Assembly (NCBI GenBank): GCA_013146195.2
Contig: CM028381.1
Span: forward strand, 57,533,546 to 57,597,545
DNA: 64,000 nt
DNA from: Codonopsis lanceolata
Taxonomy: Eukaryota; Streptophyta; Magnoliopsida; Asterales; Campanulaceae
Direction: 5' to 3'
A program made the translations under genes and the position numbers. Below the pieces are notes generated by a model. It made no database searches. It was not told the DNA's origin and was given only the letters and a program-made list of their open reading frames with translations. Shown here piece after piece: positions 33,031 through 44,339 of this stretch. Numbering within the stretch: position 1 is the first letter of the stretch; every line of letters begins with the position of its first letter.

Positions 33031-34060
33031 GACGTGCAGCTGTTTCATGATTTCTTCTTTTACTTTTAGTGACCATTCTGGCTTGATTCGACGGAGTTTC
33101 TGCTTGATTGGCCTTGCATCGAGGTATGTCGGGATTCAGTGCTCTACTATGGCTGGATCCAAACCAGGCATGTCTTCGTAGGACCATGCGAAGACGTCTA
33201 CAAATTCTCTGAGTAGACTGATTAATGCTGCCCTTTCGAACCTTGCGGTAGCCGCCGATTTTGACCTCTTTGATTTCAATCGTTCGCCCCGCATTGATAA
33301 TGACAAGTCTTCTTTTGATGCTGCTGATCGGTGTTTTTCTTAGTGCTTGACTGACTTGGCGAGCTCAAGTAAGTAACCTTTATCGTTTGGGTCCATCTCG
33401 TTAAATGACTCATTATTAATGCTAATTAATTCATTTTTTAACGTAGGTGCAACTAAGGAATACGCAAAGACATCAAGATTTTAATTATTACTAGCAAACT
33501 GTACAGGGTTGGTTACATTATTAAGGTCCTTGGGTTTGAGGTCCTCAATTTTAGGGAGCGGATCGGTAGATGACGAATCCATAAGGCTAAAGGAAAGAGG
33601 GGGAATAGTATATACGACACGGTCCACCAAGTTTGCGGTTGTCAGGAGCGGGCCGGTCGTAGTATACCAATTCTGCAGGGGGTTATCAATAATAGACTCG
33701 AATTCGGCCGGGAACTTTTCATAGCTAGCCCCTCCGTCAATCATTCCCAGTAAACTATCTCCTATAAAGTCATCATCTAACAGGGCCATGGCACAGTCAT
33801 CTTGATCTATAGTCCAGGTATTTTCGACTGTCATAGTTTTATATGCAGGGATACAGAGTTCCAGGGTAACCTATTCCATTTCATCAATGACGAGACTAAC
33901 GTCTTCAAAGATTTCCCAACCAGGGTGTCTCTTCCCATTTTGGTCCAACCAAGGTTCGGGAAACATGTGATAGGCATCTGTTTCTCCCTTTCTTACAAAG
34001 TAACCATTTAATGTTTTTCTATATGGTTGTAGAGGGGGATCTATGTAAGGACACTTTTCT
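33031..34060 (-). pseudogene. Linker between G-patch and reverse transcriptase of the Tat element
   Basis: The minus-strand frame at 33481-33834 (TVENTWTIDQDDCAMALLDD) and neighbouring pieces are acidic and low in conserved motifs, as in Tat/Ogre polyproteins. Stops interrupt it. Confidence 0.55.
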
Positions 34061-34745
34061 CGTTATGCCTTGCTTTTCTCACGTTTCTGCCTCATGACTA
34101 CAGCTAGCTCAGCTGGCATAGGTTCATATCCTAGACCAAATGGAGGGATACATTCCTTAAGTTCATCTTGGACTAGGTTAATAAGCCCCTGCTAAGACCT
34201 AGGCCAGGCATATAATTCATTTTTCGGAGCATGTTTAGTGGGACAATATCTCTGAAGACTGTGGTTTTCTTTCCGGTGATGTTAGTTTCTCGCCCATATT
34301 CAATGGCGTTGACTCTGGCTTGAGGGATAACTTTGAGACCACTGAGGAAGATACCTGTGTCATCGTGCTCTATTTCGAGGATTGGGATGTCCCCGTTTTC
34401 TTTGTTCTCCACGATCTTATCGGCAAGTATGATTACTATGTGGTCATCGTGGATAAATTTGACACGCTGATGCAGTGAGGAGGCTACCCCCTTTACCCCA
34501 TGGATCTAAGGACGTCCCAGCAATAGACTGAAAGTAACAGGAATGTCTAGGACTTGGAACTCAACTGGCATAGTTAGTGGCCCAATAGTCATCATCAAAG
34601 TTACCACCCCTAGGACACATCGACTAGTGTTATCGTATGCCTTTACTGTCTGCGATTAAGGAGTTAGCTCTGATATCTTTGTTCCTAGTTTGGCTAACGT
34701 GCTTGTGGGACACACATTCAAAGACGAGCCGTTGTCTATCGGGAC
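34061..34745 (-). pseudogene. Aspartic protease and G-patch region of the Tat element
   Basis: The protease active site reads IDNGSSLNVCPTSTLAKLG near 34690-34745, followed by the conserved PVEFQVLDIPVTFSLLLGRP stretch with stops. A G-patch-like segment, LRKMNYMPGLGLSRGL, comes next at about 34185-34240, then IPPFGLGYEPMPAELA. The G-patch next to protease is known from Tat/Ogre and some related gypsy elements. Confidence 0.75.
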
Positions 34746-35281
34746 TCAGGGAACCCTTTTTTCCATGACCCCCACAATGATGTGGAGAGCATCGACGTGG
34801 TTTTTCCTTCTCTTGGCAGATCTAGATCAGTAAACATAATCACATTTCCAAAATGTATGTTTCTGACCATTTGGATGAGCTCATTTGGAGAGGTTTCAAT
34901 AGGGATGACTGCCTGACTTAGGGATTTGGCCAACGTATCTCGATGGGTTTTGGAAGCACAAAGCAAGCCCCAGATAGGTATGTTTTCTTGGGTTTTCTTC
35001 ATCTGAGCTAGCAGGGTATCTCCCATACTCTTAGCCTCAGTATCTGTTTCTTGGTCTTTACGAGAGTGGTCACCTCTTTCTTGGTTTGGTTGATAGGCCC
35101 GACCAGATCTGGTAAGGTGACTAACATCGCCACCGACCCAAATGGCTTTTCCGGTGCTACTGGTATTTTGGTTACCCAGGATAGTGTCCCAAGAAAGCAT
35201 GTTGCAACTAGGTTCTTTTTATTTCAAAAGGGGAGAGATACAACTTTTTTATTCTAGCTGAATACATATCCTTGATATTTG

Positions 35282-36331
35282 TCATATTTTCTTTGCTTGA
35301 TCGGGTGCCCAGTTTTGTTCCCTTGTGTCTGCCATCGTGATGATTTTATCGTCAATGAGATCCTGGATAGCATTCTTGAGGGAGAAGCACTTGTCGATGA
35401 GGTGACCACTGCATCGATGGTAGTCACAATATTGGGCATGGTTCCATGAGCTAGGTAATAAGCTCGGCGGTGTATAATTTGCGATTAGTTTAAGCTTTCC
35501 ATGAGCCCATAGTGTTGGGAAGATCATGGACCTTGAAGTAGGCAAATCATCATAATGTCTCTGAATCTCCCTCATTCCTCTTGGTTGGGGTGAAGTTTTA
35601 GATTGGGATTTGGTTGAATGGCTAGGTTGAATATCTTTTTGTTTTGGGAAATATTGTGCTAGAAATTGATTGTATGCGCTTTTATTTGAGGGAGGTTGTT
35701 CTTTTTGTGCGCACAAATCATTCCGATCATGGTTCCGTGGACCATTTGCTGGGTATAGATATTTGAAGGGTCCAAAGGGAGGTAACTTTTTTGTTATGGT
35801 AACATGCATTTAGGTGAATGAGTTCAGGATTGGTGTCTGGGGTAACTGGTGGATTAAGGTTATAAATATTTGGAATGATACCATTTTGGGAAATAGGATT
35901 GGATTTTGGCTGAAGGCTGGTGTTTGGTTGGGTTTTGGGAGCTTGAATAAGGATATCTTATGTTGGGTCGGAGAGGTTTGTTTCTGGAAGGAGGGAACTA
36001 TTAGAAGAATGTAACAGGCTTTTAACCTCATGAGACATAGTAAAGTTTCCGCGAACTTTCCCAATATCTTGCCAACTATTTTGTTTGTCATTCTTTCTAC
36101 ATGGGCATCTAATTCCCATTTCAGCCAGTTCTGGAATTCGAGGTGTGCGGCATACCCAAGAGCTTTTATTTCTAGTCCCAGAATATCTTGTTCATTGCTG
36201 GTCTCTATCACAGTCTGTTTGTCTTTGGCGGTCATTCTGCTCAAATCTGTACCCTCTAAACTGATTCTGACATTTTCTGATCTAACCCAGATATTCTTTG
36301 ATCTGACCCATGTGTCTGTATCCCGTATCAA
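35282..36331 (-). pseudogene. Gag region of the Tat element
   Basis: Two frames (35282-35809 and 35810-36331) cover the middle and C-terminal gag. The C-terminal pattern CDYHRCSGHLIDKCFSLKNA followed by IQDLIDDKII is the compact zinc-knuckle-like segment of Tat gags. The upstream frame contains QDILGLEIKALGY and a conserved helix. Both the stop at 35810 and the frame change are disabling. Confidence 0.72.
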
Positions 36332-37517
36332 CCGACCGGTACTATCTCTTCTCTTCCAAATTCAGGCCAGATTTCTAAGGAAAGGGGGTTGAAGGTATCA
36401 GGAGGGAAGGTTCCAAGCTTTTGGGTTCAAGTACAGTGTGTCTTTATTATTATTTTTTATTATTATTAATCAATTTTCCTAAGATTGATCGGACAATTAC
36501 CCACTTTGTTTTGACAGTCTCGGGACTATTTCTAGAATAGTGGATTCTTTCTCCAGAGTATAAGACCTTCGTATTCCACCTGCCTTTCGACTCCCCAAGA
36601 TTGGACTGTTCTCAGGCAAAGGGCTTATACTCTTTCCGAGATCTACCATTCAAATTGTCTAGGTCGAATATCATAAAAATCATTGGTCAGCCACAGTGCA
36701 TATATCTTTATTCATTTTATTATTATTTTTGCTTTTCTTTTTTTTTCCGTTTTTTATTTTTTGCAACAGGGATTGGTCAATAATTCAGAGATATAAAAAA
36801 CCAATCGGTCCATGAAGTGTCCTGAAACTCTATATGCATTTAACATTGGCTGATGCATAGCGTAGGCTGGCCATGGTGTAGGGTAGTAGTTCGGAATATT
36901 TTTACGTGCGTGCACGTGTGTAAGTTATCTAAAAAAACAGTAAAGTCTTTTTTCCTTTTCAGATATAAAGCAATAAATGGCATGTCTTTCTGTTCTTTGG
37001 GGATTTTCGCGGCTAATTAGTTTGAGTCCTTAAAAGGACGGCGCGAGTGAGCGTGATGGCCATTCAGATCAATAAATAGAAAAAAAAAAGTGGGGAATCT
37101 ATTTGTTCCTATTAATTACAAATTTGTCCTAATCCCCAAAATAAAATGACGGAATAAAAGAATATTTACATATTTTGCGCGGAATAAATAAAGCAAGCAG
37201 AAATAAAATAAAATAAAGCGATAATAAGCCCCAGTTTTTTTTTTTTTTTGTTATCCTGCTCGAAATTCTATTTTTTGATTTTTTTTTTTGTATTCGCAAC
37301 GGTACCCAAAACGAAGCTGCTGCAAGTTTCACGGTTATTTACACAAATATAGATACAGATATATTAAAATGCAATATTTAAACTGTTAAATAAATATAAT
37401 AAACATATTTAGCCAAAACAAAAGAAAACTTGTTTTTTCTTTTTTCTTTTTCTTTTTTTTTTTTTTTGAAAAATTGAGTCTAGCCCTCCATTTTTATTTT
37501 CTTTGAAATAAAAACAA
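36332..37517 (-). other. Non-coding leader of the Tat element
   Basis: Long T-runs (A-runs on the minus strand) occur near 36725, 37230, 37280 and 37440-37470. No gene is visible. Confidence 0.6.
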
Positions 37518-37537
37518 CGTCCCCAGCAAAGTCGCCA
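37518..37537 (-). other. Primer-binding site of the Tat element
   Basis: On the minus strand TGGCGACTTTGCTGGGGACG follows the LTR end. This is the usual Tat/Ogre leader sequence, where an Arg tRNA is the reported primer. Confidence 0.7.
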
Positions 37538-37538
37538 C

Positions 37539-38591
37539 TGTGAGTGCCCCGATTTATCACCGATTCCCCCGCAACCGAGAAGCGAGTGGTTTCAAAACCT
37601 TAAGCCACGTGGAATACGTCCGGCCTCAATTGTGGACTCAAAATGTGATAAACAGAGTCGCCATCTTTATTTTAAGGAAAAACAAAGAAAAATCAAATGT
37701 AACTAGATTTGTAAAAGGGTTCGGAGGCTAAGTTACGAGGTGGGAAGGGGTTAGGCACCCAACTAGCTTCCGGCAGGTTCTAGGGTGCACTCGCTCTGTC
37801 CTTCAGGGAGAGGAAGCCTTTTTTTTGCTGATTTGTTGTTGCGGGGATTCGGGCAGAGTAACTGCTTTCGAAAGTTGTTTTTCGGCCTCGGGATCCGGAC
37901 GGAACAACTGCTTGCTTTTTTGTTGTTGTTTGCTTGCTGACGACAGAAGTCGGGTAAAGCAACTGCTTGTTTTTTGCTGATTTGGTGTCTGGATTTGGAC
38001 AGGGCAACTGCTCTTTTTTGGATTTTTGGATCGGTGAAATAGGGTGAAATCTTAGCAGGGTAACTAGGTTTCACTTTGGCCGGTTGGTTTTAGTGTTTGG
38101 GGGAGATTGGCGGAGCTTCGGGGCTAGAGGAATAAATCTCACAGCGCTCTCGAAGGAACTCACCGCGTTTAGTGTGCTTTTCACTTCATGAATTGTCTAT
38201 GTAAACTGTGAATTTTCACAAGCTGGGGGCTCCTATTTATTGGTTGGGAGAGGTCTTCCTTCGCAATTAAGTTTTCTCTTTCTGAGCTTTATCGGCTTGT
38301 ACCGCGCGCTGAAAGAATTGCACCAAAGGCAAACGGCTACAGTGCATTTAGCACTATTGGGCGTCGCCCATGGTGGAAGTGGGAGCGGCGCCTGGGATGG
38401 CCATGGGTGGCGCCTGGGTCCCTTTTTGGTGTCCTTTTTGGCACTTAGGTCCCTTGCATTTTACTGTTTACGCATCCTGCTTTTGTTTTTTGCATTTTCG
38501 ACCCTGTAACTTGACATTCGTTAGCTTTTTAACAGGTCTTGATATTTCATGTCATATTACATACCAGGGGCACGAAATTGGGGTGTCTACA
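37539..38591 (-). repeat. 5' LTR of the Tat element
   Basis: On the plus strand it runs from TGTGAGTGCCCCGATTT to TTGGGGTGTCTACA. In element orientation it starts TGTAGACACCCCAATTTCG, a start common to plant Tat-type LTRs, and ends beside the primer site. It shares GAGTCGCCATCTTTATTTTA with the solo LTR at 41636-43396. Confidence 0.82.
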
Positions 38592-38959
38592 CTAATCTAC
38601 AATGGTTAGTATTTCTCCCCCTGAATTTGTGCAAGAATATAAAATCAGAAATAATCACTTAAGCACAAATCAAAAATAAACAACACATATGAAGCCATAG
38701 TTTAAACTACCAAACATACAAATCAAACATGACAATTGTTTATGGGAGAACCAAGCACACAAACAAGCACAATTATGAATTGAAAAGGGAATCAGATTCA
38801 TCATTCATTATTAGCATTTTCTTCAACTTCACCATCTGCACCATCAGCAGCAGCAGCAGCACTTGTCTCTTCTCCCCTTATTTGACCAGAAGTGGAGGGA
38901 GGTGTGTAGAATGCAAGCCAAGTAAGATACTGAGCTTCCAAGTTCTTTAGAAAGGCAAT
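38592..38959. other. Non-coding tail beside the Tat LTR
   Basis: No ORF of note. It probably belongs to the Athila-type remnant that follows. Confidence 0.35.
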
Positions 38960-39797
38960 TTAAGCTTGGATTTTTGGAAGTTGGTTCTTGATAAAGGATA
39001 AGGAAACAGGTGCACTCTCACCAATAGAAATAAATGGAAAAGTTGGTGGAACTGATGCAGTTGCTGATACAGTTGCATTGCCAGCTACAATAACTTCAGC
39101 TGTTGCAGAAGGTTGTGGGTCCTGAGCTTCAGAAAGAGGAGATACTTGAATAGGTTCAAAGTAGGGTGTATAGGGGTACACCAGGGGCAAGTTCGGAGTT
39201 CTATCTCCTTTCAACAATTTAGGAGAAATTGGAAGGGGATCTAGAACAAGAGTCAGTCTTTATTTTTTCCAAAAGAGTAACTCCCTAAGCAATCAACATG
39301 TTGTAGATGAGGGAAGGATAGGGTATAGCCCTTTTATCTCCCTCTGTCTCTGCAAATGCAATCACCTTCCTGAACACTAACTCCCCAAAATCAAAAGGCA
39401 TTCCCAAACCAATCTAATATATGAGCCTTGCACGCTCCTCAGTCACAGAATTGGCATTGGATGTGGGAGCCTAATTAGCACAACAGATTTTATGCATTAG
39501 AGCATACAGGGATGTCAACTTTCCAGTGCCTACCTTTGTTTTCCGTCTAGACCAATTTATGATACGGCCACCACTAAGTTCTTTGACACACAGAACAAAA
39601 TCAACCAACAAACCAGTCAATGGAACATTAGAAGTTCCACAAGGCTCGTTGATTACAACAGGGGAGAAATCTATCAAATTTTCCCTAACAAACACCTTTT
39701 CAAACATAGGATCCCCAACTTCAGTTATTCTTTTCTCCATATTTGCATAAAACTCCATCATAATCTCCTTCATATAAGAAGCAGCAGAGGTGAGGGT
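38960..39797 (-). pseudogene. Degenerate putative plant transposon protein (relative of 16629-17690)
   Basis: Read on the minus strand, the conserved blocks of the extra Athila ORF are present: MMEFYANMEKRIT, VRENLIDFSPVVIN, an HKIC-type segment, ERARLIY, PFDFGELVFRKVIAFAE and KRAIPYPSLIYNMLIA. The spacing matches 16854-17690. At least three in-frame stops occur, two of which look like CAG-to-TAG changes. The N-terminal part is cut off at about 39797, where a different sequence starts with TGTGACGACCCG. Confidence 0.65.
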
Positions 39798-41235
39798 TGT
39801 GACGACCCGACGCAGATCCCAGCATGGAATCCCGAGTTCGTGCCGCTTGGAACAACACAAAAAGAGAACAAACACTTTATAAGCGATGGTGCATAACGGA
39901 CAATCGAGCTAACAAGTTCTAAACATGAATGTGCAACCGTACTAAAATACGGGTCAACAAAAATAGAAGATGTGAAAGCACTAACAGAGTTAAGATCCAA
40001 GCTCTTAAGCTCGAAACAAACCAAGAGAAGTCAAGAGAGACTATTTTCTCACGAAAGGGAAATACAAAACTCGCGTGCCGTAACATTGCAGACACTGACC
40101 AAACCGTCAGCACTCCAGGCCGGCGTTTCAACAAGAATCCAACTTGATATAACAATTACCCAATGGCTAATACATACCAGGGTTAACAACAACAACAAGA
40201 GAAATACTGAATGCCCCGAAGATACTGCTCTCCCGGGAGACAACTAAATAAATACTATGAAGTGAAATATACACGCCCGACTACAATAATCGGCGACAGA
40301 AAAGTACAACAAGACTAAGAATGCTACCCAACTGTAAAGTTTATATAAATTTACTCAAAATGTCGTTAAAAAAAAAGGAATAAATAATAATAACAACACA
40401 ATGCTATACACGACTCCGCAAGCTACGACTCGGAAGAAATAGGAACTGCGACAATCACGAACACACGATCTCAACTCAGCTATCAATCCATTGTGCACGG
40501 CTACAGACAGGATCTACTCGACCTCAACACGGCTAACTGATAACTGCATACTAGAAACAAGGCACGAAGTGAGTCATAAAAACTCAGAACACTACTACAA
40601 ACATGAGTCTCTAAAGCATACATGGAAAAGCATAAATCTCAAATCAATACAAGTCTCAAATACTAATTTCTTAGTCAAACGGACCACCAACGTCGTAGGG
40701 ATTAATTATGGAGTCGGTATTGTTCAATAGCTCCCTAGTATCAAATCCGTTGAGTCATTACTATACTTTTAATCAAATAAAGCTTGAATACTATATGCAT
40801 TCCAATGATCTCTTCTATGTTCTCGAATCGATTAAAGCTAGATTAATTACTCAACCAATAGCAATCCTAGCCAAACAAGTTCACAATACCATAATTTGTG
40901 AAACCCTAGTTTACTCAATTTAAAGGAGTTATGAAACACTATAAGTTCAAGAACACAATTTGATCCAAATCAAGCCTAGAGCACAATTAATTCTAGGCTT
41001 AGGACCAAATTAGTAAAGATAAGTTCATGACCCTAATTGCAAATTTTCTACCTACTCCAAAACATATTACTAGCATAATAGAAAACATTTCAAGCATGAT
41101 TTCAACATGGAAAAGGGGGTAGCATGTCATTTTCTAGCATACAATTCCTAAGGGGATTAATAGCTTACCTTGAGCCAAGAAAAAGATTGAGAAAGCAGAA
41201 ATTAATCAGAGACTATCGAGCTCCTCAACGGTATC
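39798..41235. other. Unclassified insert, possibly a solo LTR
   Basis: The insert begins TGTGACGACCCGACGC exactly where the transposon-protein homology stops and ends before an Athila LTR fragment. It has no coding region and moderate base composition. The TG start and abrupt edge suggest an LTR, but I could not fix the right end or a target duplication. Confidence 0.3.
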
Positions 41236-41239
41236 TAAT

Positions 41240-41635
41240 GTAAAGTTTATTTAACCTCGCAAGTGCATGAGTCAACGAAAGTATAGTTATGCGGAAGCAT
41301 GGGTCGAACCACTGAGAGAAAGAACAAATAATTAAAGTTTTAACCGGTAAAATAAATAGCAATTAACCTAAGGGGGAGTTTTGTTTTGTTTGTAAAAATA
41401 ATTAAAACTAATTACTGGAAAAATAAACTAATTTAGAAAAGAATTAATTTGTTGCAAGATCAAAGAATTACTGAACATTGATTATATGTGGGAAAGTCTA
41501 GGAATTATGATTCACTTGTATCTATTCTTATGTTCGTTTATCTTATGTATCAATCAATTAAGGGTTCATTCACTTATGTAAAGATTTAGACGTATTGATC
41601 ACGGATTACAATACTTGGTACCCTGCTTTGGCTAT
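41240..41635 (-). repeat. Athila-type LTR fragment, interrupted
   Basis: It shares the CTCGCAAGTGCATGAG, GCGGAAGCATGGGTCGAACC and AACCTAAGGGGGAG landmarks with the R/U5-like part of the LTRs at 12727 and 28338. It is interrupted at 41635 by the solo LTR and may resume at 43397. Confidence 0.65.
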
Positions 41636-43396
41636 TGTGGGTGCCCCGGATCGCGCCCGCGCCCCGCGCGCCCTTGGATAGGGGTGCGCGACGTGCGGTG
41701 CAAACATCACGCTTTCCATTCCACCCTCCCTTGTTTAGGGGAAGACGAAATTAAAAATGTGGAAAGGATGTTGTCAAAAAGCGCGTAGAATACGCCTCGG
41801 TCACTTTAGTGATTTTTGGTCCAATATGAGAGCTTTGGGTTTTATGTATCAGGTTATCCCTCGTTTATGGGATAACAGGATGCAAGAATACATCACCTGT
41901 TCATTCCCATTCTCCCTTGTGTAGTGGAAAACAGAAAAAGTGCAAGAAAGGATGTTGCGGGGCCCCACTATGGACTTTATGAAAATTGTCCTTAAGGTCT
42001 ATTTCGGATCGCTATGAGTGCTTTGGGTTTTCTGTATCAAGTTATCCCTTGTTTAGGGGATACCAGGATGCAAGAATACATCACCCTTTCATTCCCATTC
42101 TCCCTTGTTTAGAGGAAAACAGAAAAGTGCAAGAAAGGATGTTGCAATGCCCCACTGTGATCCAAAATGTTTTGACAGAGTCGCCATCTTTATTTTAAGG
42201 AAATAAAGAAAAAACCAAAAATAAACTAGAGATAAAATAAAACGGGTTCGGAGGCTAAGTTACGAGTTGGGAAGGTGCTATGCACCCAACTCGCCCTTTC
42301 GGTCTCAAAAAAAAAAGTTTTTTGGCTAAAGTATGCTTATTGTTATATTTATCTAGCAAATAAATAAAGCATTAAAAGAAAGAAAAGAAAACAAATACAT
42401 CCAATGTCTACATTATTTACGGACTTACAGCCACCTCCTTTCAATAATTACAAATATATTTAAAAATATTTGGTCATAATAATGGCTCTTTTTAATGATA
42501 TTTCCTAAATAAATCCAGGCAGCACAACGGCTTATATTTTTACATTGAGTCGGATGGAAAATAGCTTTTTTTATAAAATAACGCCCTTAAAGGCTCACCT
42601 TTTAGAGCGCGGTGTGTTCGCTATGTCCAGGAGAGGAGTCTTTTTGCTGCGGTTCGGGCGGGGTGGCCCTTGAAGGTTGCTTCTGGGCACCGTCAAACGA
42701 GTGGAGCAACTGCTTGCGTTTTTGCTGATGTGTGCTTGCTGTTGTCGGAAATCGAACAGAATAACTGCTTGTTTCTGGCGGATTTGGTCTTTTTACTCAA
42801 GCAGAGCAACTGCTCTTTTCGAGATTTTTAGACCAGGGGAATACGGTGGAAACCTAGCTGGGGGGCTAAGGCTCACTTTGACCGGTTGGTTTTGAGTTTG
42901 GAGGAGTTTTGGCAGAGCTTCGAGGCTTTATAGGAGGGGGCGCTCACTATCTCTCACGATTGCTCTTTGCGTAATAACGACGCTGTGAGAAAATTTATCA
43001 GCTCTCTGATCCCCTTTGATAGTGAGGCCGAGCACCTGTATTTATAGGTGAGAGAAGGGACACCGCGGTCTTTAAATTTTCTTCTCTGTGCTTCATCAAC
43101 TTGTACCGCGTGCTTGAGAATTTGTGCAATACGTTAACTTTAAGGGCACTATAGCAGAGCCTGGCGCGGGCACCATGCATTATGGGCACCGCGCCAGGGA
43201 CCCTTTGTGGCAGTGCCAATGCTCCTTTTCCAGTCTCTTTTTTGACACTTTTAGCCCTTGCATTTTACTGTTTTGCGCATCCTGCTTTGTCTTTTGCATT
43301 TTTAAACCCTGTAACTTGACATTCGTTAAGTTTTAACATGTCTTGATATCGCATGTCAATGTTACATACCAGGGGTACGAAATTGGGGTGTCTACA
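41636..43396 (-). repeat. Tat-type solo LTR with 5-bp target duplication
   Basis: On the plus strand it runs from TGTGGGTGCCCCGGATCG to TTGGGGTGTCTACA, matching the ends of the Tat LTR at 37539-38591. It is flanked by GCTAT on both sides (41631-41635 and 43397-43401), a perfect 5-bp target site duplication. No internal region is present, so it is a solo LTR left by LTR-LTR recombination. Confidence 0.88.
41827..42155. repeat. 188-bp tandem repeat inside the solo LTR
   Basis: Two units start at 41827 and 42015 (GCTTTGGGTTTT, GGATGCAAGAATACATCACC, CATTCCCATTCTCCCTTGT, GCAAGAAAGGATGTTGC). A partial third unit lies upstream at about 41705-41790. The LTR at 37539-38591 lacks this array. Confidence 0.8.
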
Positions 43397-43499
43397 GCTA
43401 TGCTTTCTTGATCCGTCCACATAGCAATTAAGGGTCCATTAAGCACACTAAGAACACACGATGTAAGGGTAAATAGGGTCGTCCTATTTTCCTCTATTG

Positions 43500-44298
43500 A
43501 TTTTATTGTTGTGTCATTTCTTAGTCCAAAAGCAATAGTAAGAAGTTACCATATTGAATACATTTCTTGGTCCTAAAGCAATGGTAAGTGTTACCATATT
43601 TAAATACTTCCAAAAGGAATCAAAAGTCCATAATTAAGTTGGACAAAATCTTTGGTAAGATCCTTGAATTATATTAGGAAACAAATCTTTTATTTCCTAA
43701 CATTATGTTTCCTTAGAGTTGTTGGATTCTTATTTATGTAGGATTCTAACTCTAGCTCGTATATATATATATATATATATGACGATCACGTCCAGGCTGA
43801 TAACGAAGCTCTGAGATACAGGCTGAACACATGCAGAATTACAGAGAAAGTTGAAAGCTTCACTGCTGGAAATCTGGATGTAGCTTCGAGGGCAGCTTCA
43901 CCATGAGCTACATCGTTGTTGTTGTTGTTTTCTCTCCTAGTTTCTAGGAAGCTTATTTTTTAATCTCACGTTTTTTATACTTTATTTTTGTGGGTTTTTC
44001 CTCTCCAAACTTGTTGTCTTGTGAGAGGTTTGGTATTTTAGGGATTTCACAATTTGTTTTATTGAACACATAATCTTTTTAGTGAAATCTTTTTGGGCAT
44101 AAGGCTGGATCTACAAGCATAACTTGTAGATTGTTTAATAAACTTCTGTGTTTATTATTGCTTTAATCGTTTTAAAGTCTTCCGTTGTTTACATATTTGA
44201 CTTTCTGATCAATGCACCTTCGGGTGTAACTACAGTACAAGCTACATCACGAGCCACATTGACAGATTCTTTGAATCCTAGCCACTATTGATCTTTCA
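43500..44298 (+). repeat. Copia LTR (5' boundary uncertain)
   Basis: The 3' end is fixed by CTTTCA two bases before the TGGTATCAGAGC primer site. A TA-rich run (43760-43780) and a following transcribed-looking region suggest the promoter. A 60-bp segment is duplicated near 43515-43600 (CTTAGTCCAAAAGCAATAG against CTTGGTCCTAAAGCAATGG). I could not place the 5' TG. Confidence 0.6.
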
Positions 44299-44300
44299 AT

Positions 44301-44312
44301 TGGTATCAGAGC
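44301..44312 (+). other. Primer-binding site, initiator tRNA-Met type
   Basis: TGGTATCAGAGC lies two bases after the copia LTR end. Confidence 0.85.
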
Positions 44313-44339
44313 CTCCTCATGACGACACTAAGAGAAGAT

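Larger units (their letters stand above)
29615..37537 (-). mobile_element. Tat/Ogre-type Ty3/gypsy internal region
   Basis: On the minus strand the order is primer site (37518-37537), leader, gag, protease, G-patch region, reverse transcriptase, RNase H, archaeal-type RNase H and integrase. The second, archaeal-type RNase H and the G-patch are marks of the Tat/Ogre branch. Many stops and frameshifts show an old, inactive copy. The 3' LTR expected on the left is not seen; 29615-30010 is non-coding and abuts the LTR of element 2. Confidence 0.85.

Noticed and set aside
37763..38074. 103-codon minus-strand frame in the Tat LTR
   Set aside because: It lies wholly inside the LTR and consists of short repeated words; no family match.
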